This document shows, in pieces, positions 1-9,600 of a stretch of 64,000 nt of DNA (position 1 is the stretch's first letter; each line of letters starts with the position of its first letter). Origin of the DNA: Kribbella solani (GTDB taxonomy: Bacteria > Actinomycetota > Actinomycetes > Propionibacteriales > Kribbellaceae). The notes below the pieces were generated by a model, which searched no databases, was not told where the DNA came from, and saw only the letters and a program-made list of their open reading frames with translations. Made by a program: the position numbers and the translations under genes. The stretch covers positions 2,604,001 to 2,668,000 of the forward strand of contig NZ_JACHNF010000001.1 in the NCBI RefSeq assembly GCF_014205295.1, in the 5' to 3' direction.

Positions 1-528
1 CCGAACGACCGGCCGGGTAATCCCGGTGGCGACGACTTCATGCGACTGCACGAGTGGTACCAGGACGCGTCCGGCGCGGTGGGCCGGCCGGAAGGTGCTG
101 CCGGGGCGATCTGGGACGAGTTGAATGCCACCGGGGCGGTCGTGGTCGGGCGGCGTACGGCGGAGCAGGTCAACTACTACGGCGGCGACCATCACGGCGT
201 ACCGATCTTCGTCGTCAGCCATGCTCCGGCGCCGGATGCCGTTGCCGGGCACGAGAAGGTGCGGTTCGTGACCGATGTCGAGACCGCGATCGCGCAGGCG
301 AAGGCGGTCGCCGGGGAGAAGGACGTGCTGGTCCACGGCGCGGTGACTGCCCGAAGTGCGTTGGCGGCGGGCGTACTGGACGAGTTGCAGATTGATCAGG
401 TGCCGGTGTTGTTCGGTGGCGGCGTGCGGTTGTTCGAGGTGTTGCCGCGGCGGGTCGAGCTGGAGATCGTTCGAGTGATCGACACGCCGCGGGCAACACA
501 CCTCCGCTACCGGATTCGCCAGAACTGA
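1..528 (+). CDS. Dihydrofolate reductase-family protein (RibD C-terminal type), 5' end missing
   Basis: The frame is open from base 1. The residues before the first ATG (base 40), ending in DRPGNPGGDD, look like the family's N-terminal substrate loop, so the true start lies outside the window and about 175 residues are visible. The protein resembles the YyaP/RibD C-terminal group of NADPH-dependent reductases, which have a DHFR fold. The VVVGRRTAEQV and VLVHGAVTARSAL segments match the conserved strand-loop regions, with GAV as the probable dinucleotide loop. The C-terminal VPVLFGGGVRLFE is the typical end of the fold. The substrate is unknown; most actinobacterial members are uncharacterised. 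It converges on the VOC gene with a 34-bp gap. Confidence 0.85.
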   Translation, partial: PNDRPGNPGGDDFMRLHEWYQDASGAVGRPEGAAGAIWDELNATGAVVVGRRTAEQVNYYGGDHHGVPIFVVSHAPAPDAVAGHEKVRFVTDVETAIAQAKAVAGEKDVLVHGAVTARSALAAGVLDELQIDQVPVLFGGGVRLFEVLPRRVELEIVRVIDTPRATHLRYRIRQN

Positions 529-562
529 TCGGGGTCAGAACAGACCGGGCAGAACCGGTCGG

Positions 563-934
563 TCAGAACTGGGAGACGTACAGGCGGTTCCCGTCGGGGT
601 CGCGGAGGCTGAACATCGGCGGTACGCCGGGCCATTCGAGCAGCTCGGTGGTGGCTACGCCGGTGTTGCCGAAGTGCTCGTGGGCGGCTTTGGCGTCCGG
701 GCTGCTGAAGCGGATGCCGGTGTCCACGCCGGCCGGGAGGTCGTCCTTCGCGGGCACCAGGGCGAGGTTCGTGGCTGAGTTGGGCGGCGCGACCACGAGC
801 CAGCGACCGCCGAACCGCGGCAGCGGCGCATCCATCACCAGCTCGAAGCCGAGGGTTTCGGTGTAGAACTTCAGGGCCCGGTCCTGGTCGGTGACGGGGA
901 TTCCGATGGTGCGGATCTCGGTCAGGTGGTTCAT
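563..934 (-). CDS. VOC-family (glyoxalase/bleomycin resistance-like) protein
   Basis: This 123-residue protein is one full vicinal-oxygen-chelate unit of two beta-alpha-beta-beta-beta modules. It has RTIGIPVTDQDRALKFYTE at the N-terminus, GIRFSS in the middle and FSLRDPDGNRLYVSQF at the end, which is the common end of the fold. Family members bind a metal and act as small-molecule dioxygenases, isomerases or resistance proteins; the substrate cannot be told from sequence. An AAGGAG Shine-Dalgarno sits 7 bases before the ATG. It lies 31 bp downstream of the MmyB-like regulator on the same strand, so the two are probably one transcript. Confidence 0.88.
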   Translation of the reverse strand: MNHLTEIRTIGIPVTDQDRALKFYTETLGFELVMDAPLPRFGGRWLVVAPPNSATNLALVPAKDDLPAGVDTGIRFSSPDAKAAHEHFGNTGVATTELLEWPGVPPMFSLRDPDGNRLYVSQF

Positions 935-965
935 TGCCGTACTCCTTCGGGTGAGGTGCTTTCAC

Positions 966-1898
966 TCAGGAGGTAGCGGCTGGTTCGGGGATTTCGACAT
1001 CGCCCAGCCCGTACACGACGAGAAATTGATCCGGCTGGTCGAGTACGGCGAGCACCTCGTAGTCGACGGTGAGCCGGCCGAGTACTGGGTGGTTGAGGTA
1101 CTTCTCCCCCGACACGTGCCGCCGTACGTCCCGCCGCTGCCACCGCGCGGCGAACTCCGGACTGGTCGCCAAGAGGTCATCGACCAGCTCGCGGAACCCC
1201 GGATCATCCACCAGATGCCCCGCCGCCGCGCGCAGATGCGCAACGGTGTCGTCGGCAACCTCTTCCCAACGCGGAAAGATCTCCCGGGCCCGCGGATCGC
1301 AGAACACGTACCTTGCGTTGTTCGACCGCGCTGACGGGTGGCGTTCTTCGGTGGGCAGGCGGCCGGGGAACAAGCGCGGGGCGTACTCGTTCCACGCCAG
1401 CACGTCACCGATCCGGCCGAGCACGATCGCGGCCGTCGGCGGCCTGAGCATCTCCATCACTCGCAGCGCCGAACGTGACACCTGCTCGATCACAGCACCA
1501 TCGTCCCGAACCCCGGCAGACACCGCGGCCCCGGCAGGCACCGCTCCAGCGCCGGCAGGCACCGCTCCGGCCCCGGCAGGCACCGGTCCCGGCCAGGCGG
1601 CCAGCGCCCGCAGGTGCCGCTCTTCGTCGGCGGTGAGCCGGAGAACCCTGGCCAGCGCAGCCAGCACGCTCTCCGACGGATGCGGCGCACTCCCCTGCTC
1701 CAGCCGCGCGTAATACCCCGCGCTCACCCCCGCAAGCTCAGCAATCTCCTCCCGCCGCAACCCCGGCGTACGCCGCGGTGGCCCCGCGATCAGCCCCACA
1801 TCCCCCGGCGTCAACCGCCCGCGACGCTCCCGAAGGAACGCCCCCAACTCACCCCGAGCCGCCGACCCCACCACACACCCCGTCCCAATCCAAACCAT
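966..1898 (-). CDS. XRE-family regulator, MmyB-like (HTH plus ligand-binding domain)
   Basis: This is a DNA-binding regulator of about 310 residues. The N-terminal HTH (about residues 13-85) contains RTPGLRREEIAELAGVSAGY, the signature of the MmyB-like group, followed by YARLEQG and a DEERHLRALA helix. The C-terminal half (about 130-305) has the PAS-like MmyB domain with VLAWNEYAP and the typical NNARYVFCDPRAREIF. Between them is a short AGAGAVP repeat, a low-complexity linker. The ATG at 1898 was chosen because the HTH starts shortly after it; the frame stays open further upstream but that part looks non-coding. It diverges from an MFS transporter, and the shared spacer holds a strong inverted repeat that could be its operator. 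Confidence 0.88.
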   Translation of the reverse strand: MVWIGTGCVVGSAARGELGAFLRERRGRLTPGDVGLIAGPPRRTPGLRREEIAELAGVSAGYYARLEQGSAPHPSESVLAALARVLRLTADEERHLRALAAWPGPVPAGAGAVPAGAGAVPAGAAVSAGVRDDGAVIEQVSRSALRVMEMLRPPTAAIVLGRIGDVLAWNEYAPRLFPGRLPTEERHPSARSNNARYVFCDPRAREIFPRWEEVADDTVAHLRAAAGHLVDDPGFRELVDDLLATSPEFAARWQRRDVRRHVSGEKYLNHPVLGRLTVDYEVLAVLDQPDQFLVVYGLGDVEIPEPAATS

Positions 1899-1911
1899 CC
1901 AAACCCAATCA

Positions 1912-2016
1912 CCGTACCGAAGGACAGGAAGTGGTAGGAGCCGCGCCGACCCGTCACGCCTAAGCGCAGGTCGCTCGAGGCTGGTTCGCCCTACCACTAC
2001 CTGTCCTTCGGTACGG
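1912..2016. promoter_or_regulatory. Pair of inverted 27-bp operator-like repeats between divergent regulator and MFS genes
   Basis: Bases 1912-1938 and 1990-2016 are reverse complements with one mismatch in 27 positions, separated by 51 bp. Each copy contains a small dyad, TACC-N8-GGTA, perfect in the right copy and with one change in the left. Their position between the MmyB-like regulator and the MFS transporter suggests one site per divergent promoter. That role is inferred. Confidence 0.65.
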
Positions 2017-2060
2017 CACCACCTGACAGATGTACCCAAGCTGTCCGGAGAGCGGTCACC

Positions 2061-3242
2061 TTGGTGCCTATGTCTGTTCGTTCTTCCGCGCTGGTTCCGT
2101 CGGCGTTGTCGTTCTTTCTGGTCACTCTGAATGCCTCGATGGCGACCACCGCGCTGCCGGCGATCGGCCGGGAGCTCGGCAGCGGGCCCAGCCTGCCGTG
2201 GGTACTCACCGGGTACTCGCTGGTCTTCGCCGTCTGCCTGCTCCCCGCCGGCGCCTGGGCCGATCGCATCGGGCCACACCGAGCCTTCACCCTCGGCACC
2301 GTCGTCTTCGCCGCCACGTCCGCACTTTGCGCGCTGGCCCAAAACCTTCCGGTGATGCTCGCCGCCCGCGGCCTTCAAGGTGCGGCGGCCGCCCTGCTGC
2401 TCCCTGCTGGTCTGTCCCTGCTCAACACCGAGATCACTCCGGGTCCCAGCGGGCGCGCCCGAGCGATCGGGCGCTGGACGGCAGCCGGCGCGATCGCCCT
2501 GGTAGTCGGCTCACCCCTCGGCGGCGCCATCACCTCAACCATCGGCTGGCAAGGCACCTTCTGGCTGAACCTCCCTCTGAGCCTCCTGACCCTCGCCACC
2601 ACAACCCACACGACCTCGCCGTCGCCCTCGCGGCTTCGGCGTGCAGGTGTTGGCGAGCTCCTCCGGTCCGGGTCGGTGCTGGTGAGTTCGGTCACCGGGT
2701 TCGCGCTCAACTTCGCCTCGTACGGTGCGATCTTTGCGGTCACGTTCCTGCTTCAGGACAACCTCGGCCGGTCCGCCTGGGTCACCGGACTCGTCTTCGT
2801 CCCGATGACCCTCCTGATCATCCCCGCGAACCTGCTCGCCGGCCGGCTCACCAGCCGCCTCGGCGTACGCCGCACGCTCCTCCTCGGCCAATCCCTGATG
2901 ATCCTCGGCCTGCTCGGCCTCATCATCACCAGCGCGGCCGGCAGTTCCGCGATCTACCAACTGACCGCCTGGCTACTTCCGATCGGCGCCGGCGCGGGAC
3001 TCGTCGCACCGGCCGTGACCACGTTGATGCTCGACGGCATCCCGCCGGACCGCGGCGGCCTCGGCTCGGGCGTACTGAACGCCGCCCGCCAACTCGGCAG
3101 CGGCGCCGCGCCGGCGATCTTCGGCGTACTCCTCAGCGCCGGCCAGTTCAGCACCGGTTTCCGGATCAGTCTGCTCCTCGCCGTACTGGTCATCGCGGCG
3201 CCGGCCACGCTTCGTACGAGAGAGTTGGTGACATGCGCATGA
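2061..3242 (+). CDS. MFS drug-efflux-type transporter
   Basis: This is an integral membrane transporter of about 393 residues, hydrophobic throughout with about 12 membrane spans. The first span and loop (SFFLVTLNASMATTALPAIG) and the following LPWVLTGYSLVFAV match the EmrB/QacA (DHA2-like) drug:H+ antiporter group. GAWADRIGPHRAF is the MFS motif A loop between spans 2 and 3. TTG 2061, GTG 2064 and ATG 2070 are all in frame; GGAGAG at 2047-2052 favours the first two, so the start is uncertain by three codons. The gene overlaps the following hydrolase (ATGA), so the two are co-translated. The substrate is unknown. Control by the divergent MmyB-like regulator is likely. Confidence 0.87.
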   Translation: MVPMSVRSSALVPSALSFFLVTLNASMATTALPAIGRELGSGPSLPWVLTGYSLVFAVCLLPAGAWADRIGPHRAFTLGTVVFAATSALCALAQNLPVMLAARGLQGAAAALLLPAGLSLLNTEITPGPSGRARAIGRWTAAGAIALVVGSPLGGAITSTIGWQGTFWLNLPLSLLTLATTTHTTSPSPSRLRRAGVGELLRSGSVLVSSVTGFALNFASYGAIFAVTFLLQDNLGRSAWVTGLVFVPMTLLIIPANLLAGRLTSRLGVRRTLLLGQSLMILGLLGLIITSAAGSSAIYQLTAWLLPIGAGAGLVAPAVTTLMLDGIPPDRGGLGSGVLNAARQLGSGAAPAIFGVLLSAGQFSTGFRISLLLAVLVIAAPATLRTRELVTCA

Positions 3243-4003
3243 CCCACTACGAAGACGCCGGCGGCCCGGGGCAGCCGGTGCTGGCCCTGCACGGCACCTT
3301 CGGCCGCGGCCGTACTTTCGCGGCGCTCGCGGACCGCCTGCGACCCGACTACCGCCTGATCGCCCCAGACCTCCGCGGCCACGGCGCCACCCCGGACCGG
3401 ACCGGCGACTTCAGCCGGGAGGCGTTTGTCGCGGATGCTGCCCGGTTCATCGAAACGCACGACCTGGCACCCGCGCTGGTGATCGGGCATTCGCTGGGCG
3501 GCGTGACCGCGTACCAGCTGGCCGCCCGGCACCCCGAGCTCGTACGCGCGGTGGTCGTGGAAGATGTCGGCGCGATGCCCGGTGACGCGATCCTCGACGT
3601 CACCGGCTGGCCGACCCAGTTCGCCGACCGGACCGAAGCGGCGGCGTTCTTCGCGGCGACCCCGGCACCGGAGTACTTCCTGGAAAGCGTCGACGCCGAC
3701 GGCCGATTGATGTTCGACCTCGACGCCATGATGGCGGCCCAGCGCGGCAACGTCGGCGACTGGTGGGCCGACTGGCTCGCCGTACGCCAACCACTCCTGT
3801 TGCTGCGGGCAACCAACAGCTTTCTGCTCGGCGCGGACCACGCCGCCGAAATGGTCCGGCGCCGACCCGGCACCCGCCTCGTCACGTTCGCGGACACCGG
3901 GCACTGGATCCACAGAGAAGCCCCGGACGCCTACGTCGAGGCGGTCCGGGGCTTCTTCAGGTCGTTGCCTGGATCAACTACTTCGCGACCACCCGCAGGC
4001 TGA
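3233..4003 (+). CDS. Alpha/beta hydrolase
   Basis: This is a cytoplasmic alpha/beta-fold hydrolase of 256 residues. LHGTFG near residue 20 forms the oxyanion hole, GHSLGG near residue 87 carries the nucleophile Ser, and TGHWIH near residue 223 carries the catalytic His. PDLRGHG is the usual loop before the nucleophile elbow. The length fits single-domain esterase, lactonase or C-C hydrolase-like enzymes; the substrate is not predictable. Two in-frame ATGs (3233 and 3239) overlap the end of the MFS gene; 3239 gives the classical ATGA coupling. Its 3' end overlaps the convergent DUF3352 gene by 26 bp. Confidence 0.87.
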   Translation: MRMTHYEDAGGPGQPVLALHGTFGRGRTFAALADRLRPDYRLIAPDLRGHGATPDRTGDFSREAFVADAARFIETHDLAPALVIGHSLGGVTAYQLAARHPELVRAVVVEDVGAMPGDAILDVTGWPTQFADRTEAAAFFAATPAPEYFLESVDADGRLMFDLDAMMAAQRGNVGDWWADWLAVRQPLLLLRATNSFLLGADHAAEMVRRRPGTRLVTFADTGHWIHREAPDAYVEAVRGFFRSLPGSTTSRPPAG

Positions 4004-5882
4004 ACTCGGCCTGACCGTCACCGGTCGACCGCGCCACGATGCCGGCCGAGCGGAGCGCGTCGACGTCCTTGCCGCCACCGAACCGCTCGCTGATCGACCG
4101 CGCCGCCTCGAAGTCGACGTACCCGATCAGCACCGCGCCCTTGGTGTCCGGCAGCGCCTGCTTGAAGTTCTCGCTCTGGCCGAGGTTGCCGCCCTTCAGC
4201 ACCTGCTCGGCGTACTCCTTGCTGGTCGCCACCACGTAGGACTTGTCGTCCTTCGCGGTCTCGATCGGAATGTTCGCCGAGGACCGCTCGCGCAGCAGCG
4301 AGGTCAGCTTCTGGACCACCGGCTCGGCCTTCGCCGGGTCGGTCTCCATCCGGGCAGCGATCTTCGGGCCCTGCTCGGAGTTCTTGTCGATCCCGATCGC
4401 GACGTTCTTGCCGAGCAAGGTCTTCAGGTCGTCCGGCAAGGTCAGCCCGGTCTCCTGCTTGATCTTGTCGATCATCGGCGTCAGGTTCTCGCCGCCGGCC
4501 TGCTGCAGCTGCTTCCAGGCGGTGTCGATCAGGCTGTCACCGCCGGACAGCGCGATCGCGCCGGCCGTGGTGTCCGGCAGCTTGGAGATCAGGTCACCGG
4601 CGTCGGCACCGTTGACCTTGACGCTCTTGTCGCTGTTCCCGACGCCCTTCAGCTCGACGTACGACGCGTCGAAGCGGAGCGCGAGCGCGGTGGTCGCGTC
4701 GCCGAGGCCGGCCAGCTGGCTGGAGTCGACCTTGCCGGTGATCGACGCGAGGCTCTTCGCGTCGGCCCAGGCGGAGACGAAGCCCTGCTCGCCGAGCTTG
4801 TCCATGTCCGCGCTGAACTTGGCGTTCTTGCTCAGCGGGCTGTCCTTCGCCGCGGACACCGCGGAGTCGACCGTCGCCTGGTCCTTGGACAGCAGCATGT
4901 ACCCGTCGCTGAACGCGCGGCCCGGCTTCTTGTCCTCGTTCGCGAGCAGCTTGTCCATGCCCTTGTTCGCGGCGTCCTGGTTCTTCACCTGGACGGCCAG
5001 CACCGGGACCGGCTCGCGGTCACCGTCGGCCGGCGGCAGCGCCGCGACCCCGGCCCGATCGCCCAGCCACGGCTTGATGTCCTTGTCGAAGTCGACGTCG
5101 GCGAGGTCGGAGCCGGCCGACTTCTTGACCAGGTCGAACAGCTTCTGCCGCAGGTCGTCCTGCTCGCCGCTGAGACCGAGCCGGTCCTTCACCGACGGGA
5201 ACTTCAGCAGGAACCGGATCGCCGCGACCTTCTGCCCGGCCGACGGGTTCAGGTCGACACGGGCGTACGCGACCGCGCTACCGGGCAGCACCTCGGCCGG
5301 CTGCTTGCCGCCGTTGAGCTTCCCGTACGCGAAGATGCCGCCGCCGGCCAGCACCAGGACCATCGCCAGCGCGGCGACGATCGGGATGACCTTGCCGCGC
5401 TTCTTCTTCGGTTCCGGCTGCCACTGCTGCTGCCCACCGAACCCAGGACCCTGCGGCGGCTGCCCGCCGACGTGCAGCTGCTCGTACGAGGCCTGCTGCC
5501 CGTACTGCTGCCCCTGCGGCCGCGGACCGCCGTACTGCTGACCACCGTGCTGGGGCGCCCCGTACTGCTGACCACCGTGCTGGGGCGCCCCGTACTGCTG
5601 ACCACCCTGCTGCTGACCACCCTGCTGCGGGCCGCCCTGGTGGGGCGCGCCGTACTGAGGACCGCCCTGTTGCGGAGCGCCGTACTGGGGGTCAGTCTGC
5701 TGCGGGCCACCCTGCTGGGGGCCGCCGTGCCGCGGACCGCCCTGCTGCGGCTGCCGTGGGTACTGCTGAGCATTCGGCTGACCCTGCTGGGGCCACTGCT
5801 GCCCCTGCGGCGGACCGTACTGCGGCTGCGGACCGCCGGCACCCGGGTACTGCGGTGCGGGCGGCTGGTTCTGGTCGGACAT
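3978..5882 (-). CDS. DUF3352 membrane-anchored protein with Pro/Gln/Gly-rich N-terminus
   Basis: The protein has 634 residues. Residues 1-150 are a low-complexity cytoplasmic region built from PQQGG, QYGAP and QHGGQ units. KKKRGK then leads into one membrane span (about 165-186), and the remaining roughly 445 residues are extracytoplasmic. This outer part starts with PAEVLPGSAVAYARVDLNP, the usual opening of DUF3352, a family of unknown function common in actinobacteria. The start at MSDQNQ was chosen because a GAGGGAG Shine-Dalgarno lies just before that ATG; a longer frame exists upstream. The N-terminal repeat is partly coded by an exact 30-bp tandem repeat. Function is unknown; the layout resembles envelope sensors or scaffolds. 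Confidence 0.83.
   Translation of the reverse strand: MSDQNQPPAPQYPGAGGPQPQYGPPQGQQWPQQGQPNAQQYPRQPQQGGPRHGGPQQGGPQQTDPQYGAPQQGGPQYGAPHQGGPQQGGQQQGGQQYGAPQHGGQQYGAPQHGGQQYGGPRPQGQQYGQQASYEQLHVGGQPPQGPGFGGQQQWQPEPKKKRGKVIPIVAALAMVLVLAGGGIFAYGKLNGGKQPAEVLPGSAVAYARVDLNPSAGQKVAAIRFLLKFPSVKDRLGLSGEQDDLRQKLFDLVKKSAGSDLADVDFDKDIKPWLGDRAGVAALPPADGDREPVPVLAVQVKNQDAANKGMDKLLANEDKKPGRAFSDGYMLLSKDQATVDSAVSAAKDSPLSKNAKFSADMDKLGEQGFVSAWADAKSLASITGKVDSSQLAGLGDATTALALRFDASYVELKGVGNSDKSVKVNGADAGDLISKLPDTTAGAIALSGGDSLIDTAWKQLQQAGGENLTPMIDKIKQETGLTLPDDLKTLLGKNVAIGIDKNSEQGPKIAARMETDPAKAEPVVQKLTSLLRERSSANIPIETAKDDKSYVVATSKEYAEQVLKGGNLGQSENFKQALPDTKGAVLIGYVDFEAARSISERFGGGKDVDALRSAGIVARSTGDGQAEFSLRVVAK
5531..5606. 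repeat. 30-bp tandem repeat inside the DUF3352 gene
   Basis: Bases 5531-5560 and 5561-5590 are identical and a third, partial copy runs to 5606. The unit is a multiple of three, so it lengthens the Gln/Gly/Pro-rich N-terminal region in frame. Copy number may vary between strains. Confidence 0.85.
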
Positions 5883-5930
5883 ATGCTCCCTCGCTGGCTC
5901 CGGTGGCCTCACCCACCGGACCTGCAAAGG

Positions 5931-6569
5931 TTAGTCGACCGGCGGTGCAGGCTCTGACGCACCAGGTTTCGAAGTGGTTGCAACCGGCTCCGCGCGCCAG
6001 GTGGTCGCCGCGATGATCGCACAGGCCAGCGCCGTACCGATCAGCCAGGACACCAGCGGGGTCCAGGTGTGCAGCTCCAGCGGCGCCGCGACCAGGTCAC
6101 CCGGCCGGGCCGCCCGCAGCCGCGGGTTCAGCGGGTCGTGCCCGAGCAGCATGCCGACACCCCAGCAGACGCCCGACCCCAGGCAGGAGCCCAGGGCAAC
6201 GATCGCGACCGACCACGGACCGTAGTTGCGCAGCCACCAGAACAGCGCCGCGCCGAGCACCAGCGCGGCGACGAACCCGATCGCGGTGTACGTCCCGTCC
6301 GGGCCGAAGATCCGCGTCATCTGCTCCTCACCGAGCGCACCGCCCTGCTCATCCACGGTGTACTTCGCCAGCGGCGAGAACTGCTGCCACGCCCACCCGG
6401 CCACCACGCCGGCGACCAGGAACACCACCACCGTCACCACGATCGCCTTGGCCCACGGCATCCGCGGCTCCGCCACCGGCGGCGCCCCGAACTGCTCGTA
6501 CGACGAAGGCGCCACGTACGGCGACGGCTGGGGAGACTGCGATTGACTCACGCCGACAGTGTGCCGCAT
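5931..6569 (-). CDS. DUF2567 membrane protein
   Basis: This is a small integral membrane protein of about 212 residues with four predicted spans: AIVVTVVVFLVAGVVAG, YTAIGFVAALVLGAALFWW, SVAIVALGSCLGSGVCWGVG and PLVSWLIGTALACAII. A charged loop with KYTVDEQGG follows the first span and a short disordered tail ends the protein. It fits DUF2567, an actinobacterial family of unknown function. The ATG at 6569 is preceded by a GGGGGTG Shine-Dalgarno; a GTG at 6551 is the alternative. It lies between dnaE and the DUF3352 gene on the same strand. Confidence 0.75.
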   Translation of the reverse strand: MRHTVGVSQSQSPQPSPYVAPSSYEQFGAPPVAEPRMPWAKAIVVTVVVFLVAGVVAGWAWQQFSPLAKYTVDEQGGALGEEQMTRIFGPDGTYTAIGFVAALVLGAALFWWLRNYGPWSVAIVALGSCLGSGVCWGVGMLLGHDPLNPRLRAARPGDLVAAPLELHTWTPLVSWLIGTALACAIIAATTWRAEPVATTSKPGASEPAPPVD

Positions 6570-6592
6570 CACCCCCAGCAACACTCACCTGA

Positions 6593-6633
6593 CCGGCCGC
6601 GGCACCCCAAGTCGGTACGGGATGCGCGGCCGG
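6593..6633. terminator. Hairpin just after the dnaE stop codon
   Basis: CCGGCCGCG (6593-6601) and CGCGGCCGG (6625-6633) form a perfect 9-bp stem starting 4 bases after dnaE. There is no T-run, which is usual for GC-rich actinobacteria, so termination is only likely. Confidence 0.45.
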
Positions 6634-6637
6634 CTGA

Positions 6638-9600
6638 TCAGTTCTGCAGGGCCGACGGGCCGAGCAGTTGTTTCATGTCGGCCATGAACGAGCTGCCGCC
6701 GTCGACCTTCCAGCCCGGCAGAGCGAACTTCAGCAGACCGCCCTCACGTTGCCGCAGGTGAATCTGGACCGGGCGGTCGCCCTGGTGCGCGCCGAGGATC
6801 TCCTTGATCTCGTTGACCAGATCCGGAACCACCTGCTGCGGCCGCATGGTCAGCACGATCGGCGGGTAGGCGGCGTTCTCGACGCTGGAGATGTCGAGCG
6901 GGTTCAGCTCCTGGCCGTAGATGTTCAGCGACCCGTCGCGCTCATTCAGCTTGCCACGCACCGAAACGACCGCGTCTTCCATCAGCTCGTACGAGACCGC
7001 CAGGTACGTCGACGGGAAGAACAGGATGTCGATACCGGTGTCGTGATCCTCGATGGTCACGATCGCCCAGGTGTCGCCGCGCTTGTTCACCCGGCGGTCG
7101 ACCTTGGTGATCATGCCCGCGACCCGGACCTCACCCTCGGTCCGGTCCCCGTCGACCAGGTCGATCAGCCGGACGTCCCGGTTGCGCTCGAGGATCGGCT
7201 GCGCGCCGTCCAGCGGGTGCGCCGACACGTACAGGCCGAGCATCTCGCGCTCCTGGCTGAGCAGGAGCTTCCGGTTCCACTCCTCGACCGACTCGTCGAT
7301 CTCGACGCCGAACTGCTCGGAGTCGGTGGCCTTGCCCTCCTGCTCCTCCATCGAGGCGAACAGATCGTACTGACCGTACTGCTCCGCGCGCTTGACCTCG
7401 ACGACCGAGTCGACCGCCTGCTCGTGACACGCGATCAGCGCGGACCGTTTGTGCCCGAGCGAGTCGAACGCGCCGGCCATGATCAGCGACTCGATCACGC
7501 GCTTGTTGCAGACCACCAGCTCCACCTTGGAGAGGAAGTCCGCGAACGAGGTGAACTTGCCCTTCGACTCACGCGTCGCGACCAGCGACTCGATCACGTT
7601 CGCGCCGACGTTGCGGACCGCCTTGAGCCCGAACCGGACGTCCTTGCCGACCGCGGTGAAGTCCGCGATCGACTCGTTGATGTCCGGCGGCAGCACCTTG
7701 ATGCCGACCCGGCGGGCATCCGCCAGGTACACACCCATCTTGGTCTTGTCGTCATCGACCGAGGTCAGCAGCGCGGCCATGTACTCGGCCGGGAAGTTGG
7801 CCTTCAGATAGGCGGTCCAGTACGAGACCAGTCCGTACCCGGCGGTGTGGGACTTGTTGAACGCGTACCCGGAGAACGGGAGCATGACGTCCCACAGGGC
7901 CTGGATCGCTTCGTCCGAGTACCCGTTGTTGCGCATGCCGGCCTGGAACTCGACGAACGAGGCCTCCAGGACTTCCTTCTTCTTCTTGCCCATCGCCCGG
8001 CGCAGAATGTCCGCGCCACCCAGGCTGTAGCCGGCCAGCTCCCGGCTGACGGCCATGATCTGCTCCTGGTAGACGAGCAGATGGAAGGTGGTACCAAGGA
8101 TCGGTTCGAGCGCCTGCTCCAGCTCCGGGTGGATCGGCGTGATCGTCTGCCGGCCGTTCTTGCGCTCGGCGTAGTTGATGTGCGCGTTCGCGGCCATCGG
8201 GCCCGGCCGGTACAGCGCCAGGACCGCGGCGATGTCCTCGAACCGGCTCGGCTCCATCAGCTTCAGCAGGTTCCGCATCGCGGTGCCGTCGAGCTGGAAC
8301 ACGCCCAGCGTGTCGCCGCGACCGAGCAGTTTGAAGGTCGCCTCGTCCTCGAGCGGGATGTTCTCGGTCTGCAGCTCGATGCCGCGGTTCTCCTTGACCA
8401 CCTTGATCGCGTGGTCGATCACACCGAGGTTGCGGAGCCCGAGGAAGTCCATCTTCACCAGGCCCATGGCCTCGCACGACGGGTAGTCGAACCCGGTGAT
8501 GATGGTGCCGTCCTTGTCCCGCCGGTGCAGCGGAATCAGGTCCAGCAGCGGCGTCGACGACAGGATCACCGCGGCCGCGTGCACCCCGGTGCCGCGGATC
8601 AGGCCCTCGATCCCCTTCGCCGTGTCGATCACCTTGTGCACGTCGGGATCGTTCTCGTACAGCTGCCGGATCTCGCCGGCCTCGACGTACCGCGGGTGCG
8701 AGCTGTCGAACATGCCGGTCAGCGGCATGCCCTTGCCCATCACGTCCGGCGGCATCGCCTTGGTGATCTTGTCGCCGACGGCGAACGGGTACCCGAGGAT
8801 GCGGGACGCGTCCTTCACCGCCGCCTTCGCCTTGATCGTGCTGAAGGTGTTCACCTGCGCGGTGTACTCGGCACCGTACTTGTCGGTGACGTAGCGGACC
8901 ATCCGGTCGCGCTGGCGGTCGTCGAAGTCGAGGTCGACATCGGGCGGCGAGATCCGCTCCGGGTTCAGGAACCGCTCGAACAGCAGTCCGTGCTCCAGCG
9001 GGCACAGCTCGGTGATCCGGATCGCGTACCCGATGATCGAACCGGTGGCCGAACCGCGGCCCGGTCCGATCGGGATGCCGTTGTCGCGCGCGTACTTGCA
9101 GATGTCCGCGACGACGAGGAAGTACGAGTCGAAGCCCATCGGCGAGATGACCGCGAACTCGGTCTCGACCCGGTCCAGCACCTCCTGGCTCGGGTTGTCG
9201 CCGTACCGCAGCTGGATGCCCTTTTCGGTCTCCTTGCGCAGCCAGGACGACTGCGTCTCGCCCGGCGGCACCTCGAACTGCGGCATCCGGTCGACGTAGT
9301 CGAACGCCTCCGAGTAGTCCCCCACCCGCTCGGCGATCCGCAGCGTGTTGTCGCAGGCCTCCGGCAGCTCGGAGAACAGCCGGCGCATCTCGTCGGCGGT
9401 CTTGATGTAGTAGCCCGCGCCGTTGAAGCGGAACCGGTTCGGGTCGTCCTTGTTCTTGCCCACGCCGACGCACAGCAGCGAGTCGTGCGCGTCGGCCTGG
9501 TCCTCGGTGACGTAGTGCGAGTCGTTCGTCGCGAGCAGCGGGATGCCGAGTTCCTTGGCGATCTTCAGCAGGTCGGTCCGGACCGTGCGCTCGATGTCGA

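Noticed and set aside
40..528. The first gene taken as complete from the ATG at base 40
   Set aside because: The frame is open to base 1 and the residues before that ATG fit the family, so the gene is cut by the window edge.
4243..5541. A 432-codon frame on the plus strand opposite the DUF3352 gene
   Set aside because: Ser/Pro/Thr-rich translation without domain features; the minus-strand frame has a membrane span and a DUF3352 opening.
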